Source: Chitinophaga agri (GTDB taxonomy: Bacteria > Bacteroidota > Bacteroidia > Chitinophagales > Chitinophagaceae). Taken from it: DNA of 64,000 nt. Where the stretch lies: contig NZ_CP048113.1 in assembly GCF_010093065.1 (NCBI RefSeq), positions 682,001 to 746,000 on the forward strand, in the 5' to 3' direction. Shown here in pieces: positions 23,061 to 33,360 of the stretch. How positions within the stretch are numbered: the stretch's first letter is position 1; every line of letters starts with the position of its first letter. A program made the translations under genes and the position numbers. The notes beneath the pieces were generated by a model that made no database searches, was not told the DNA's origin, and worked only from the letters and a program-made list of their open reading frames with translations.

Positions 23061-24596
23061 ATGAAGAATGCCATTGCATGCCTGTTACTGGCTACCCTGA
23101 TCTCCTGTAGTAAGAAAGAGCTGATGGAAGAAGATAACAACGTTCATCCCGAACTGGCTATTACCAGTTACTATGTCAACGGAACCTCCGGTAACGATGC
23201 CAACACCGGAACTTCTGCCGCAAGTGCTTTAAAGACAATTCAGGCTGCCCTTAACAAAACTACCTCCGGTGCAGGCAGCACTATTTATGTGGCGGGTGGT
23301 ACCTATAAGGAACGGCTTAACTGGCCCAATTCCGGCGCCTCCGCTACGGAGCCTATTACGCTGACCAACTACAGTGGTGGCACAGTTGTACTGGATGGTG
23401 TCGGCGCTACTAACAGCGTACAGAACGCCATGATCAACATCAGCAGTAAAAGCTATGTAAGGATCAACAACATTAGCATTGCTAACAACATCAGGAGCTT
23501 CGCGTCAGGCATCTATGTCAGCGGAGCAGGTACTGACTTACAGATCACGTCCTGCCGTATCTACAATATAGGCTGGACGGGTGATTCTACAGCAGTACCA
23601 TCATCTGCCAATAATGCTAATCCGCTGGTCGTAGTCGGTACCACACCCACTGCCTACTCGCAGATATACGTTGGCAGTAACCAGATCTACGCCTGCAATA
23701 CTGGTTACAGTGAAGCCCTCACCATGTCGGGTAATGTCAACAATTTCCTCATCGAGAACAATATCGTACACCATATCAGGAACATTGGTATAGACATGAC
23801 AGGACATTACAGCTGGACGGGGGCTCCCGATAGTGTCAACTTCGCACGAAATGGCAATGTAAAAGGGAATGTTGTTTATAACTGTGTATCGCCGGTGGCT
23901 ACGAGTGGTGGTATTTATGTGGACGGTGGTAAATGGATCAATATCGAAGGCAATACTTCCTTTAATAACGGGGCCGGTATCACAGTTGGTTGTGAGAATG
24001 CGAACAACACAGCGGAAGGTATCAATATCCGCAGCAACTTTATTTACAATAATAAAGAAGCCGGCATTGTGATCGGTTCCAATGCTGCTGGTAGTAAGGT
24101 TGCCTGGTCTTCCGCCACCAATAACACCCTGTTTAAGAACTATACAAATGGTGGATGGGGGGGTGAGATCAGTTTACAAAACACTGATCACGTTACACTC
24201 TCGAATAATATCGTACAGTCGGCCAGCAATATTGTTGTCATCGCCCTGCTGGGATATACAAGTACCAACCTCACGATGAATTACAACCGGTATTATACAT
24301 CTTCCGGTACTGCCAATACTATCACGTTTGACTGGGGGGGTATTAACGGTACCACCTATGGTTCGCTGGCTACTTTTAAAAGTGGTACCGGACTGGAAGC
24401 AAATGGTACTTATGGCATTCCTTCTTTTGTGAACAGCACACTCGCTACGCTCAACCTGCACCTCGCAAACAGTTCCACCTGTATCAATGCAGGTGATCCT
24501 GCTTTTGTACCTGCTTCCGGAGAACTGGATATTGATAAGCAGTCACGTAAGCAGCATAACAGGGTGGATATCGGCGCTGATGAGACATCGTTGTGA
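23061..24596 (+). CDS. parallel beta-helix lipoprotein (polysaccharide lyase-like)
   Basis: A 511-residue surface or periplasmic lipoprotein, lipobox LISC at residues 13-16. From about 36 it reads YYVNGTSGNDANTGTSAASA and LKTIQAALN, the start of DUF1565 and PL9/PL6-like right-handed beta-helices. Many Asn-rich turns follow (RINNISIANNI, NFLIENNIVHHIRNIGIDM, LSNNIVQSA). It ends in DIDKQSRKQHNRVDIGADE, the usual C-terminus of such pectate-lyase-like proteins. A lyase or glycoside-binding role is likely, but no catalytic residues can be named. It is monocistronic with a terminator at 24623-24649. Confidence 0.82.
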   Translation: MKNAIACLLLATLISCSKKELMEEDNNVHPELAITSYYVNGTSGNDANTGTSAASALKTIQAALNKTTSGAGSTIYVAGGTYKERLNWPNSGASATEPITLTNYSGGTVVLDGVGATNSVQNAMINISSKSYVRINNISIANNIRSFASGIYVSGAGTDLQITSCRIYNIGWTGDSTAVPSSANNANPLVVVGTTPTAYSQIYVGSNQIYACNTGYSEALTMSGNVNNFLIENNIVHHIRNIGIDMTGHYSWTGAPDSVNFARNGNVKGNVVYNCVSPVATSGGIYVDGGKWINIEGNTSFNNGAGITVGCENANNTAEGINIRSNFIYNNKEAGIVIGSNAAGSKVAWSSATNNTLFKNYTNGGWGGEISLQNTDHVTLSNNIVQSASNIVVIALLGYTSTNLTMNYNRYYTSSGTANTITFDWGGINGTTYGSLATFKSGTGLEANGTYGIPSFVNSTLATLNLHLANSSTCINAGDPAFVPASGELDIDKQSRKQHNRVDIGADETSL

Positions 24597-24622
24597 CACC
24601 CCTATCATAGCTTGTAAAGAAA

Positions 24623-24649
24623 ACGGCCCGCCATTGGCGGACCGTTTTT
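24623..24649 (+). terminator. terminator of the beta-helix gene
   Basis: ACGGcCCGCC-AT-TGGCGGaCCGT followed by five T. It sits between convergent genes and may act on both. Confidence 0.82.
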
Positions 24650-24669
24650 GAATTTATTGGGATGGTAAT

Positions 24670-25584
24670 TTATGCGAATTTACGGATTATAATTTCTGCC
24701 ATCACTTTTTCTATATACATTCCTTCTGTAATGGCGATTTCTTTCGTCAGCGTTGCGTTATTCCTGTTATCATCATCCGGTTGTTGTTCAAACGTCGATA
24801 CACTTATAATATTGTTGTCAAGACATTTTGGACAATAATGGACCGTCACTTTGATGACTTCTCTCTTCCGCTTATAGATAGGCGCCAGTTTGCCGTAAAA
24901 CTGTATCAACGGCAGAAAACGATATTGACGGTTATCTCCTTCTTCACCCAGATGTGTCAGGAAGTGATCAGTTGCGGTTACATATGCTTCCTTGCGCTCA
25001 TAGAACTTATCACAGCCTTCGCAATAATACTGCCTGTCTTCCCACAGATACGCAACTGGCAACATAAAACCAATGAACTCCACCAGGTAGAACAGTGCTG
25101 CAAGCCCCCCACTAAAAGGAAACCTGCCGGCTGTACGATTTAAATGTTCCGTATCTATCTGTACCATACGCCGGGTAATAATCTGTAATGTCGCCCCCGG
25201 ATTAAACGTTCCTTCCAGGAAAGAAAAGCCATAGTTCCACTGCATGCTGAAAAAACTCCATTGAGCTGACCAGGCTACATAACAAAAAATGATGGACAGA
25301 AAGATATTCAGCACATGATGCCTGCTTCTACTATACATCCGCAGGGAGGTATAGGCAATAATACTAAGTAACAGCACCCCGAAGAGCAATATAAAATTCA
25401 GGTAGACAAAAGAGAGAAAATCACATAACTTAAAAAATAACCAGCCGATCAGAACGGCCAGCGAGATACCTCCGAATAGGTAGCCTGGGAGTCGTTTGGG
25501 TTTTATCAATCCTGAGGACTTGTAAAAAGTACCGGCAGCGTGCATAGGGATATGGTGTTTGTATAAAGATAAATCTGTATGCAA
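24670..25584 (-). CDS. membrane protein with a split zinc-ribbon
   Basis: A 304-residue protein of unknown function. Hydrophobic segments lie near residues 34-52, 58-78, 88-110 and 155-178, suggesting four membrane helices. The cytosolic C-terminal part carries CEGC (YYCEGCDKFYERKEAY) and, about 60 residues later, CPKC (VHYCPKCLDN), together forming a plausible zinc ribbon. No enzymatic motif is seen. A downstream start at 25545 (MHAAGTFYK) is equally possible. It is divergent from the sigma factor gene with an 84-bp gap and could be independent of the Sus locus. Confidence 0.65.
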   Translation of the reverse strand: MHTDLSLYKHHIPMHAAGTFYKSSGLIKPKRLPGYLFGGISLAVLIGWLFFKLCDFLSFVYLNFILLFGVLLLSIIAYTSLRMYSRSRHHVLNIFLSIIFCYVAWSAQWSFFSMQWNYGFSFLEGTFNPGATLQIITRRMVQIDTEHLNRTAGRFPFSGGLAALFYLVEFIGFMLPVAYLWEDRQYYCEGCDKFYERKEAYVTATDHFLTHLGEEGDNRQYRFLPLIQFYGKLAPIYKRKREVIKVTVHYCPKCLDNNIISVSTFEQQPDDDNRNNATLTKEIAITEGMYIEKVMAEIIIRKFA

Positions 25585-25668
25585 GATAAGAAGGATAAGT
25601 ATAGTTTTTTTGTATTTTTAGATGGATAACATTTATCCAGCAGCTAAAGGGAAACAGCGGATTTACGC

Positions 25669-26250
25669 ATGCAGCCAGATACCGATAACGAACTGTTACA
25701 AAGAATGCGGAAGGGCGATGAATCTGCCTTTCGTCAGCTCTATGACCGCCATAGCAGGCAGGTGGCTGCTTTTGTTTTCCACCTGACCCACTCCGCCGTA
25801 GACACGGAGGACATTCTGCAGGATATCTTTCTTAAACTCTGGACCAGCAGGGAACAGTTGCCTCCTGTGGTCAATCCCGCGAACTATATCTTCATCATCG
25901 CCAGGAACAAAACGTTAGACCATCTCCGGAAGATCGCCCTGCAGCAAAAGCTGGTCGATCATGTATGGGCCAATATTTCGGCCACTGCCGATGCCCTGGA
26001 TCTGCAACTGGATGCCCGGGAAAGCCAGCAACTGGTCAATATGGCCCTGTCAAAATTAACAGAGCAGCAGCGTACCATCTTCCGGCTGAGTAAACTGGAA
26101 GGACTTGACCATGCTACGATTGCCAGGCGGCTGCACTTATCCAGGAGCCGGGTAAAAAACGTACAGGTAGAGACCCTGCGTTTCATCCGCCACTTTCTGT
26201 CCCGGCACTCCGAATTGTTATTGCTGTTGTTCGTATTAAGCAATAGCTGA
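25669..26250 (+). CDS. ECF sigma factor (Bacteroidota FecI-like)
   Basis: RNA polymerase sigma-70 factor of 193 residues. Region 2 (about 20-90) shows FRQLYDRHSRQVAAFVFHL and DTEDILQDIFLKLW; region 4 (about 130-180) shows LTEQQRTIFRLSKLEGLDHA and a recognition helix in LHLSRSRVKNVQVETL. It is followed 47 bp later by a FecR anti-sigma and then an STN-bearing SusC. This is the standard trans-envelope circuit in which substrate binding at SusC frees the sigma factor to transcribe the locus. Confidence 0.94.
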   Translation: MQPDTDNELLQRMRKGDESAFRQLYDRHSRQVAAFVFHLTHSAVDTEDILQDIFLKLWTSREQLPPVVNPANYIFIIARNKTLDHLRKIALQQKLVDHVWANISATADALDLQLDARESQQLVNMALSKLTEQQRTIFRLSKLEGLDHATIARRLHLSRSRVKNVQVETLRFIRHFLSRHSELLLLLFVLSNS

Positions 26251-26297
26251 AAAAAAATCCGTCATCCGCGGTCCTTTTTTCCCTCACATACGTCTTT

Positions 26298-27455
26298 ATG
26301 GTTAATATGCCCGATCACAACCAAAGAATCGCTTATCTGGTAGCACGTTATGTAAACCGGTCATGCAGCCGCGAAGAGCTGGATGAGCTGTTTGCCGCCA
26401 TCGGTCAGGACCATAGTGACGAGATACTTGCGCAACATCTCGATGAATTATGGCACACGGCACAGCCCACTCCGGATCTTGACTATGAACAGATCTATGC
26501 GCAGATACAACCTGTCCCTCCGGTTCGAAAGATCCTCCCGCTGAAGATGATCGCCATTGCAGCATCTGTGCTGTTACTGGCAGGTGCCAGCTATTGGCTG
26601 ACACGTAGTGAACAGCCTGACCGGTCTGCCATGGTCATACAACAGCCTGCTCCGGCAGCGATCCTGCCAGCCAGCAATAAAGCAGTGCTGACACTGGCCG
26701 ACGGTAGTACGGTGACCTTGGACAGTGCCGGTAATCAGGTGATCCGGCAGGGAAAAGTCGCTATTCAGCAACAGAAGGGACAGCTGTCTTATGCATCGCA
26801 ACCTGCCGATGGCAGTATTCACTATAATAAGCTGACGACACCCAGAGGAGGGCAATTCAAACTGATACTTCCTGACGGTACCAGGGTATGGCTGAATTCC
26901 GCTTCCATGTTACGTTATCCCACCGCTTTCGCAGGAAAGGACCGGATCGTGGAGCTGGAAGGACAGGGATATTTTGAAATCGCTCCTGATGCTCAGCAAC
27001 CATTTAAAGTGAAAGTGCATGGTCTCGAAGTGCTGGTGCTGGGAACCGCCTTCGACGTGATGGCTTATGGAGATGAATCGTCTGTTAATACGACGCTGGT
27101 CACCGGTAGTATCCTGGTAAAGGAAGGTAACACGAAACAATTACTACAGCCAGGACAACAGGCTGTGGTGGACAATCAACATCGCCAGCTGACAGTACAT
27201 GCAGCTGATATCAGGAAAGTGACCGCGTGGAAGAATGGGTTGTTTGTTTTTAACGACATGGCATTACCCGCCATCTTGAGGGAAGTAGCCCGCTGGTACG
27301 ACGTAGACATTGTCTATAAGGCCAGCCCCGGAACAGAATTATACGGAGGCGGTATAGGAAGAGACCTGCAGTTGGCCGATGTACTGGCTTTGCTGGAAGG
27401 TAACGGCTTTAATCATTTCAGGATTGAGGGGAGAAAAGTAATTGTATTACCATAA
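26298..27455 (+). CDS. FecR-family anti-sigma factor
   Basis: Inner-membrane anti-sigma of 385 residues. The cytosolic N-terminus (1-80) binds the sigma factor; one membrane helix lies at about 82-101 (PLKMIAIAASVLLLAGASYW). The periplasmic FecR domain begins near 175: TTPRGGQFKLILPDGTRVWL and VELEGQGYFEIAPD. A C-terminal DUF4974 module (about 315-385) has FNDMALPAILREVARWYDVD and is expected to contact the STN domain of SusC. Start at 26298 or at the in-frame ATG 26307. Neighbouring sigma and SusC genes make the assignment firm. Confidence 0.94.
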   Translation: MVNMPDHNQRIAYLVARYVNRSCSREELDELFAAIGQDHSDEILAQHLDELWHTAQPTPDLDYEQIYAQIQPVPPVRKILPLKMIAIAASVLLLAGASYWLTRSEQPDRSAMVIQQPAPAAILPASNKAVLTLADGSTVTLDSAGNQVIRQGKVAIQQQKGQLSYASQPADGSIHYNKLTTPRGGQFKLILPDGTRVWLNSASMLRYPTAFAGKDRIVELEGQGYFEIAPDAQQPFKVKVHGLEVLVLGTAFDVMAYGDESSVNTTLVTGSILVKEGNTKQLLQPGQQAVVDNQHRQLTVHAADIRKVTAWKNGLFVFNDMALPAILREVARWYDVDIVYKASPGTELYGGGIGRDLQLADVLALLEGNGFNHFRIEGRKVIVLP

Positions 27456-27576
27456 TTAGTATCAACCACCAGGGTATGCTGATAAACCGGAGATGCTCGC
27501 AACACCTCCGGTGGTCATCTGGCATCCTTAATAATCGCTGTAAGACCATTTAAGTACCACCAAACACTGCAAAAGT

Positions 27577-30500
27577 ATGCTTTTCGACTGTTATGTACAG
27601 GCCCGCGCTGTTCGCGGGCTATCAACCAAAATTTGCCTGGTTATGAAACTGACCATGTTTCTGCTGCTGTTGACTGTCCTGCATGTGAGTGCTGCCGGAT
27701 ACGCTCAGAAAGTAACACTTACTGCCAGGAATATGCCCCTGCGGGAGGTGTTTGCCGAAATTATTACCCAAACCGGCATCTCCATCGTGTATTCCGAAAA
27801 GGTACTGGCCAATACCAAGCCTGTCACTTTCAGCGTGAAAGACTCACCGGTACGCGATGTACTGGACCTCTGCCTCCGCAATCAGCAGGTCATCTATGCG
27901 CTCGAAGGAAAGAACTTTGTCATCAAAAAACTGATGCCCGATGGGAATGACTTACTCACATCGCTACAAGAGGATTCTCTGATCACGGTTCGTGGAGTGA
28001 TCCGCGCTGCTGGTGGAGGTCCGCTGCCAGGTGCAACGGTACTGGTCAGGGGGACCCGGAAAGGCACGCAGACGGATCCCAATGGGCGGTTCACGCTTAC
28101 CGGTGTGCGAACGCAGGATGTACTCGTGATCAGTAATATCGGGTTCACTACCCGTGAAGTAGCGGCTGCTGAAAATGTCACGTTAGACCTGGCAGAAGAT
28201 ACCCGTAATTTTAATGAGATCGTCGTTGTCGGTTACAGCGATAAAAAGAAAAGCGAACTGACCAGCGCAGTCAGTGTCGTATCCGCAGAGAAACTGAAAG
28301 ATGTCACCACCAACGATGTCGGTAGCATGCTGCAGGGCAAAGTGGCCGGTCTGCAGGTCGTCAATAGCTCCGGCGTACCTGGTACGGCCGCCGAACTGCG
28401 TTTACGCGGTGTGTCTTCTGTCAATGCCTCCCAGACACCGCTGTTTGTCGTAGACGGTATCATCGGTGGCAATTATGATCCCAATGATGTGGAAAGTATT
28501 ACGGTATTGAAAGATGCCGGCGCTACCGCTATGTATGGATCACAGGCCAATGCTGGTGTCATCATCATTACGACCAAGAAGGCGAAACTGGGAAAGACCC
28601 GTTTTGAAGCAAAGATCACTACCGGTTTCCGCAGACCAGACTTTGGCAAGATGCAAATGATGAATGGCAGTGAGTTGTATGAACGTCATAAGGAATTTTA
28701 CAGAGACTATATTCCGGGGACGGACAACAACTCCTACAAGATCGATATATTAAAATTCTACGGCGAAAGACCAAAGATGCTGCAGGGGCAGGATTACAAC
28801 TGGCTGACGGCCATGTTTGGTACCGCCGCCATGCAGAATGTCTATGTCTCTGCCAGTGGTACCACCGAGAAGAGTGAGTACTATACCGGCCTCTCTTATT
28901 ACAATGAGAACGGAACGTTCATGAACACCGGTTATCAGCGTATCAACCTGCGTGCTAATTCCACCTATCATTTCTCAAAGCGTGTTAACGTTACCAATAA
29001 CATTAACATCAGTGGTGCTACCGGTAAGAGCTATAACTATGAAGACGTGTATTATGCCTACCTGAACATGCCATGGGACAATCCTTATGATGCTAACCGC
29101 AATCCGGTATATGTCGATGGTAATGCCGCTTTTAAATGGTGGTCCAGAGATAAGGTCAATCCCATTCATACCATCAAAAATTCCAATCACCCGTATAAGA
29201 ACTTTGATGTCAACTATGACCTCGGACTTAATATCAACATCACTGACTGGCTCTCTTTCACCAGTAGCAACAGGGCAGCTGTAAGCTATAATAAAGGATC
29301 AGATTATTATGCTCCGGTAGTAGCGGGACAGTACAATGGTACTGGTTTTCTGAATGAGCTGAGCACATTGTCCTATGGTATTATTTCCAATGACCTGTTG
29401 AAAGTGAACTTCCGCAAGGGAGACCATACGATCAGCGGACTGGCTGGTATTGCGGTCGAGAACAGCAAGACCGAGATCTTAGGCGCGTCTGGTAAGGGAT
29501 TACCGGAAGGTCTACGGGTACTTAATGTCGTGTCAAATAACCAATTGGTGACAGGTGCATATGATCAGGCGATCATCCAGTCTTTTATCTCACAGGTGAA
29601 CTATGGCTATAAGGACAAATACTTCCTGACAGCTTCCTATCGGGTAGATGGTTCCACGGCATTCCCTGCCAGTAACCGTTACGGTTCCTTTCCGGCGGTA
29701 TCTGCTGCCTGGCAGATCAGCAATGAAGAATTTCTCCTGCATAGTAAACTGTTCAGTAATCTGAAGCTGCGTGCCAGCTACGGGGTCACGGGTACGCAGG
29801 ATATTGGTTCTTCGCGTTACCTGGGGTTGTATGCGCTGAGCAGTCAGTATAATGGCGGTACGGCAGCCACCCCTTCGCAGCTGCCCAGTCCAAATCTTAC
29901 CTGGGAAAGTAAAAGACAGTTGAATGTCGGTATAGATATCGGTCTGTTCAACAGGATCAACTTAACAGTAGATGCCTATAATAACGTAACAGACAACCTG
30001 CTGTTACAGGTACCACAGCCACTTTCTGTCGGCTTTGAACAACGTTGGGAGAATGTAGGTAAGGTGATCAATAATGGTATCGAACTAGGTATCAGTACCA
30101 TTAATATCAAAACACCTGATTTTGAATGGACAACCGACTTCAACATCAACTACAACACGAATAAGCTGAGAGAGCTGCCCAGCGATATCACCCGTACACA
30201 ACCTACCTGGAGTATCTCACAGATCTATCGCAACGATGGCAACCTGTACGAATTTTACATGCCTAAATGGCTGGGCGTGAATAAAGAAACCGGTGCCCCG
30301 CAATGGGAGGTGATCAACCGGGATGCCAGCGGAAAGGAAATTTCCCGTACACCAACGGCTGACTATGCAAGTGCAACCTATCAGGAAGTAGGGTCCGCAT
30401 TACCGAAGCTACAGGGTGGTTTAACGTCACAGTGGACATACCGGAACCTTTCCCTGAGTGTAAATGCCTACTATCTGACAGGTAACAAAGTATTCAGCAA

Positions 30501-30909
30501 CAGCCTGCGTTTCGTGATGAATGATGGTAATGAACCTTATTATAACCAGATCAATCTGCCGCATGACCACAAGATCTGGACACATCCCGGAGATGATGCG
30601 ACAGAACCTAGTCCCCAGAATGCAGCCAATTCCACCGAGACATCCACCCGTTATCTGAAAGACGGCGATTTCCTGGCTATCAGAAATATTTCATTATCCT
30701 ACAAATTGCCCAAAGCCTGGATGACCCGCTGGCGTATGGAAGGAGTGACACTGGCCCTGACTGCGGATAATGTATACACCTTCACAGGCTTCCTCGGACA
30801 AGACCCCGCTACCACAATAACCTCCGGCAGTTATGTAATGCCAGGCGTATCGGATTTCAAGTATCCTAACAACCGCCAGTTTTTGTTTAACATCAACATC
30901 AGGTTCTAG
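27577..30909 (+). CDS. susC: SusC/RagA TonB-linked outer-membrane transporter with STN domain
   Basis: Outer-membrane TonB-dependent importer of 1110 residues, working with SusD to capture and import oligosaccharides or peptides. Signal segment KLTMFLLLLTVLHVSAAGYA. The STN signalling domain (about 55-110) has PLREVFAEIITQTGISIVYS. A carboxypeptidase-like domain (about 137-212) includes PLPGATVLVRGTRKGTQTD, then the plug (about 225-340) with LQGKVAGLQVVNSSGVPG and TPLFVVDGI. A long barrel ends in NNRQFLFNINIRF with terminal Phe. The STN domain links it to the upstream FecR. A second start at 27643 is possible, but Chitinophaga SusC proteins often carry such N-terminal extensions. Confidence 0.95.
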   Translation: MLFDCYVQARAVRGLSTKICLVMKLTMFLLLLTVLHVSAAGYAQKVTLTARNMPLREVFAEIITQTGISIVYSEKVLANTKPVTFSVKDSPVRDVLDLCLRNQQVIYALEGKNFVIKKLMPDGNDLLTSLQEDSLITVRGVIRAAGGGPLPGATVLVRGTRKGTQTDPNGRFTLTGVRTQDVLVISNIGFTTREVAAAENVTLDLAEDTRNFNEIVVVGYSDKKKSELTSAVSVVSAEKLKDVTTNDVGSMLQGKVAGLQVVNSSGVPGTAAELRLRGVSSVNASQTPLFVVDGIIGGNYDPNDVESITVLKDAGATAMYGSQANAGVIIITTKKAKLGKTRFEAKITTGFRRPDFGKMQMMNGSELYERHKEFYRDYIPGTDNNSYKIDILKFYGERPKMLQGQDYNWLTAMFGTAAMQNVYVSASGTTEKSEYYTGLSYYNENGTFMNTGYQRINLRANSTYHFSKRVNVTNNINISGATGKSYNYEDVYYAYLNMPWDNPYDANRNPVYVDGNAAFKWWSRDKVNPIHTIKNSNHPYKNFDVNYDLGLNINITDWLSFTSSNRAAVSYNKGSDYYAPVVAGQYNGTGFLNELSTLSYGIISNDLLKVNFRKGDHTISGLAGIAVENSKTEILGASGKGLPEGLRVLNVVSNNQLVTGAYDQAIIQSFISQVNYGYKDKYFLTASYRVDGSTAFPASNRYGSFPAVSAAWQISNEEFLLHSKLFSNLKLRASYGVTGTQDIGSSRYLGLYALSSQYNGGTAATPSQLPSPNLTWESKRQLNVGIDIGLFNRINLTVDAYNNVTDNLLLQVPQPLSVGFEQRWENVGKVINNGIELGISTINIKTPDFEWTTDFNINYNTNKLRELPSDITRTQPTWSISQIYRNDGNLYEFYMPKWLGVNKETGAPQWEVINRDASGKEISRTPTADYASATYQEVGSALPKLQGGLTSQWTYRNLSLSVNAYYLTGNKVFSNSLRFVMNDGNEPYYNQINLPHDHKIWTHPGDDATEPSPQNAANSTETSTRYLKDGDFLAIRNISLSYKLPKAWMTRWRMEGVTLALTADNVYTFTGFLGQDPATTITSGSYVMPGVSDFKYPNNRQFLFNINIRF

Positions 30910-30922
30910 TAAAATATCAGTT

Positions 30923-32437
30923 ATGACAACAAGATTCCTTTTCATTATATTGACATTCCCGCTGCTGTTGGGTAGTTGCCTGAAGGATATAAATCCCAGT
31001 GACTCACTGACGACCGGCACACTGACGCAGACAGCCCAGGGACTCAGACAGGCGTTAAACGGAGCCTATGCTTTATTTAAAGATCATGTGGAGTTCAATG
31101 GTACCACCGATCTGAATAATATGTACCTGCGCCAGTATTTTCAGATGAGCGACTTTGCGAGTGATGATATTGTCTGCGCGCAGACCACCACCGACCCACT
31201 GTATTATAGTTTCTCGCTGAATCATACGCCAACGCAGACCAACAGCAGGTATTTCTGGTATATTTCCTACAAGATCATCAATGATGTGAATACTGTGATA
31301 GAAGCGGCAGAAGCAGTACCTGATCCGGACGTGGCGATTAAACAACTGATAGGGGAATGCTACTTCCTGCGGGCGTTCTGTCATTTTAATCTGGTGAAGT
31401 TCTATGCGCGCCCTTATGCGCTGGATCCTGCCGCTGATGGCATTATCCTGCGCACCTCTACCAGTGATCCCTCCGCGAAAGCGAGAGCATCTGTTGCAGA
31501 GGTCTACGCCAGCGTGATAGCAGATGCGGAGAAAGGCGCCTCACTGATGCAGCAACAGCGGGGCGTGCAGTACGCGTCACAGGAAGCCGCCTGGGCACTG
31601 CTTTCAAGAGCATATCTGTATAAAGGTAATAACGACAGCACAATCTACTATAGTGATAAAGTGATCAATGCCGGCAGGTTTGGATTAGAGAACGCGGTGG
31701 GTTTCCGTTCTATGTTTGCGAACGCTATGGGAAGTAAGGAGACGATCTTTTGCGTGGCATTTACGACGGTCGACGATTATGGCAAAGGCGGGTCTATTGC
31801 CTCTATGATCTATTCCGACGGAAATTCCGGATGGGGCGAGGAGTTTGCTTCCCAGTCGCTACGCGATACCATGTCGGCTTATTCGCAGGATGCCCGCTGG
31901 TCTTACATCCAGCCACTGAAGGATGGCAATGGTGACCTGCAGAAAAAGAATGGTATTGAGACGTATTATATTCTGAAATTTTCCGGACAGGGAGGTAGCC
32001 CTACGCTGAGTTCCCCAATACTGTTTAGACTGTCAGAAATGTACCTGAACAAGGCCGAGGCAGAAGCAAAGGCTGGCAATGCTACCGCTGCCCTGAATGA
32101 TGTAGACATGATCCGTAAGAACAGGGGACTGGAAAATGCATTGTATAATGGTCAGCTGCCTGCAGGAAAAACAGCGCTGCAAACAGTACTGAAAGAGAGA
32201 AGGATAGAACTCGCTTTTGAGGGACATCGTTCCTTTGATGTGTACCGGAATAACCTGTCTATGAACAGGACATACTGGGGCTACCATCTGCCGGGGCTGA
32301 AGGAGTCGGATATAGATCTCAGCAAGCGTCCGGCCGGGTACGAGAATATGGTGATCAACCCTGACAACAAGCGGCTGATCTATTTTATTCCGATCGATGA
32401 AATACAGACAAACAAGCTCTGTTCACAGAATCCTTAA
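30923..32437 (+). CDS. susD: SusD/RagB surface substrate-binding lipoprotein
   Basis: Surface lipoprotein of 504 residues that caps the SusC barrel. Lipobox LLGSC at 15-19. The helical TPR scaffold begins with GLRQALNGAYALF; ECYFLRAFCHFNLVKFYARP is the classic SusD block, and ARASVAEVYASVIADAEKGA follows. The C-terminus has LKERRIELAFEGHRSFDVYR and LIYFIPIDEIQTN, both diagnostic. It starts 13 bp after susC in the same operon. The ligand cannot be predicted. Confidence 0.95.
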   Translation: MTTRFLFIILTFPLLLGSCLKDINPSDSLTTGTLTQTAQGLRQALNGAYALFKDHVEFNGTTDLNNMYLRQYFQMSDFASDDIVCAQTTTDPLYYSFSLNHTPTQTNSRYFWYISYKIINDVNTVIEAAEAVPDPDVAIKQLIGECYFLRAFCHFNLVKFYARPYALDPAADGIILRTSTSDPSAKARASVAEVYASVIADAEKGASLMQQQRGVQYASQEAAWALLSRAYLYKGNNDSTIYYSDKVINAGRFGLENAVGFRSMFANAMGSKETIFCVAFTTVDDYGKGGSIASMIYSDGNSGWGEEFASQSLRDTMSAYSQDARWSYIQPLKDGNGDLQKKNGIETYYILKFSGQGGSPTLSSPILFRLSEMYLNKAEAEAKAGNATAALNDVDMIRKNRGLENALYNGQLPAGKTALQTVLKERRIELAFEGHRSFDVYRNNLSMNRTYWGYHLPGLKESDIDLSKRPAGYENMVINPDNKRLIYFIPIDEIQTNKLCSQNP

Positions 32438-32458
32438 TTCATCTTTAAATGCCTGATC

Positions 32459-33316
32459 ATGATGCAATTCAGATATATTATTTTAAGTATGCTGCTAACT
32501 GCAGGTATAAGCAGTTGCAGCAATGACGATAAGGCTGCTCCGGACGCCGACTTATTTTATGAGGTTAGTATTACTGGAAATGACGTAACTTTTAGCAATA
32601 AGACCACCGGAGCCGTATCATATAAATGGGATTTCGGCGATGGCACTACCTCTGAAGAAGAAAGTCCTGTGCATACCTATCCGGGTAAAGGTAAGTACGT
32701 ACCTACCCTCTATGCTACAACAAAGGAAGGTAAGGTGACGGAAGGTTCAACTGTGCTGTATATTGCCAAATCATCACCTGTGAAGATGGATGATAATTCG
32801 TTTGCTGACTGGGACGACGTAACGGAATATGAGGTGAATCCAGCTCCCGGCGAAACGTATTTCAGAAAAGCAAAATTCGACTATGATGCAACTTATGTGT
32901 ATCTCTACCTGGAAGTGAACTCGAAGGTTGCCAACGCTGATATCTACGATTTCTACCTTGATACGGATAACAATGCCGGCACAGGGTTACTGACAGGTGC
33001 TTTTGCCGGTGGAGGATATGACGTATTGCTGGAAGGCGCGGTGCTGAGTGACTGGTTCGACGCATTCTATCATAAAGGGGATCAGCAGGCTTTTACATTT
33101 GATGCCTCTGGCGTGACAGCGTTTTATACGGTAGGTACCAGGGAGGAGAGTGCCGGGGTCCTGAAGTTTGAATTACGCCTCTCCCGCACAAAGCTGAAAG
33201 GGCTGGCAGCAACGACAGGCATGCGGCTGGGCATTCAGGCACTAAAGGGAGACTGGTCGGCTGTGCTGGGCAATGTGCCTAACGGAGCCACTTCGCTGCT
33301 GATCAATTTTGAGTAA
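32459..33316 (+). CDS. PKD-domain lipoprotein, likely surface glycan-binding protein
   Basis: A 285-residue lipoprotein, lipobox ISSC around residues 17-20, starting 21 bp after susD. Residues 33-100 form a PKD fold: SYKWDFGDGTTSEEESPVHT and YPGKGKY. Residues 115-285 form a second sandwich with ADIYDFYLDTDNNAGTGLLT and GYDVLLEGAVL, resembling CBM9/DOMON-like modules. In Sus-type loci the third gene often encodes such a SusE/SGBP-type binding protein, displayed on the surface. No catalytic motif. A long hairpin follows at 33361-33404. Confidence 0.78.
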   Translation: MMQFRYIILSMLLTAGISSCSNDDKAAPDADLFYEVSITGNDVTFSNKTTGAVSYKWDFGDGTTSEEESPVHTYPGKGKYVPTLYATTKEGKVTEGSTVLYIAKSSPVKMDDNSFADWDDVTEYEVNPAPGETYFRKAKFDYDATYVYLYLEVNSKVANADIYDFYLDTDNNAGTGLLTGAFAGGGYDVLLEGAVLSDWFDAFYHKGDQQAFTFDASGVTAFYTVGTREESAGVLKFELRLSRTKLKGLAATTGMRLGIQALKGDWSAVLGNVPNGATSLLINFE

Positions 33317-33360
33317 TATGTGAGTGTTTATATAGAATGATGTACATCGTGAGGATTGGG

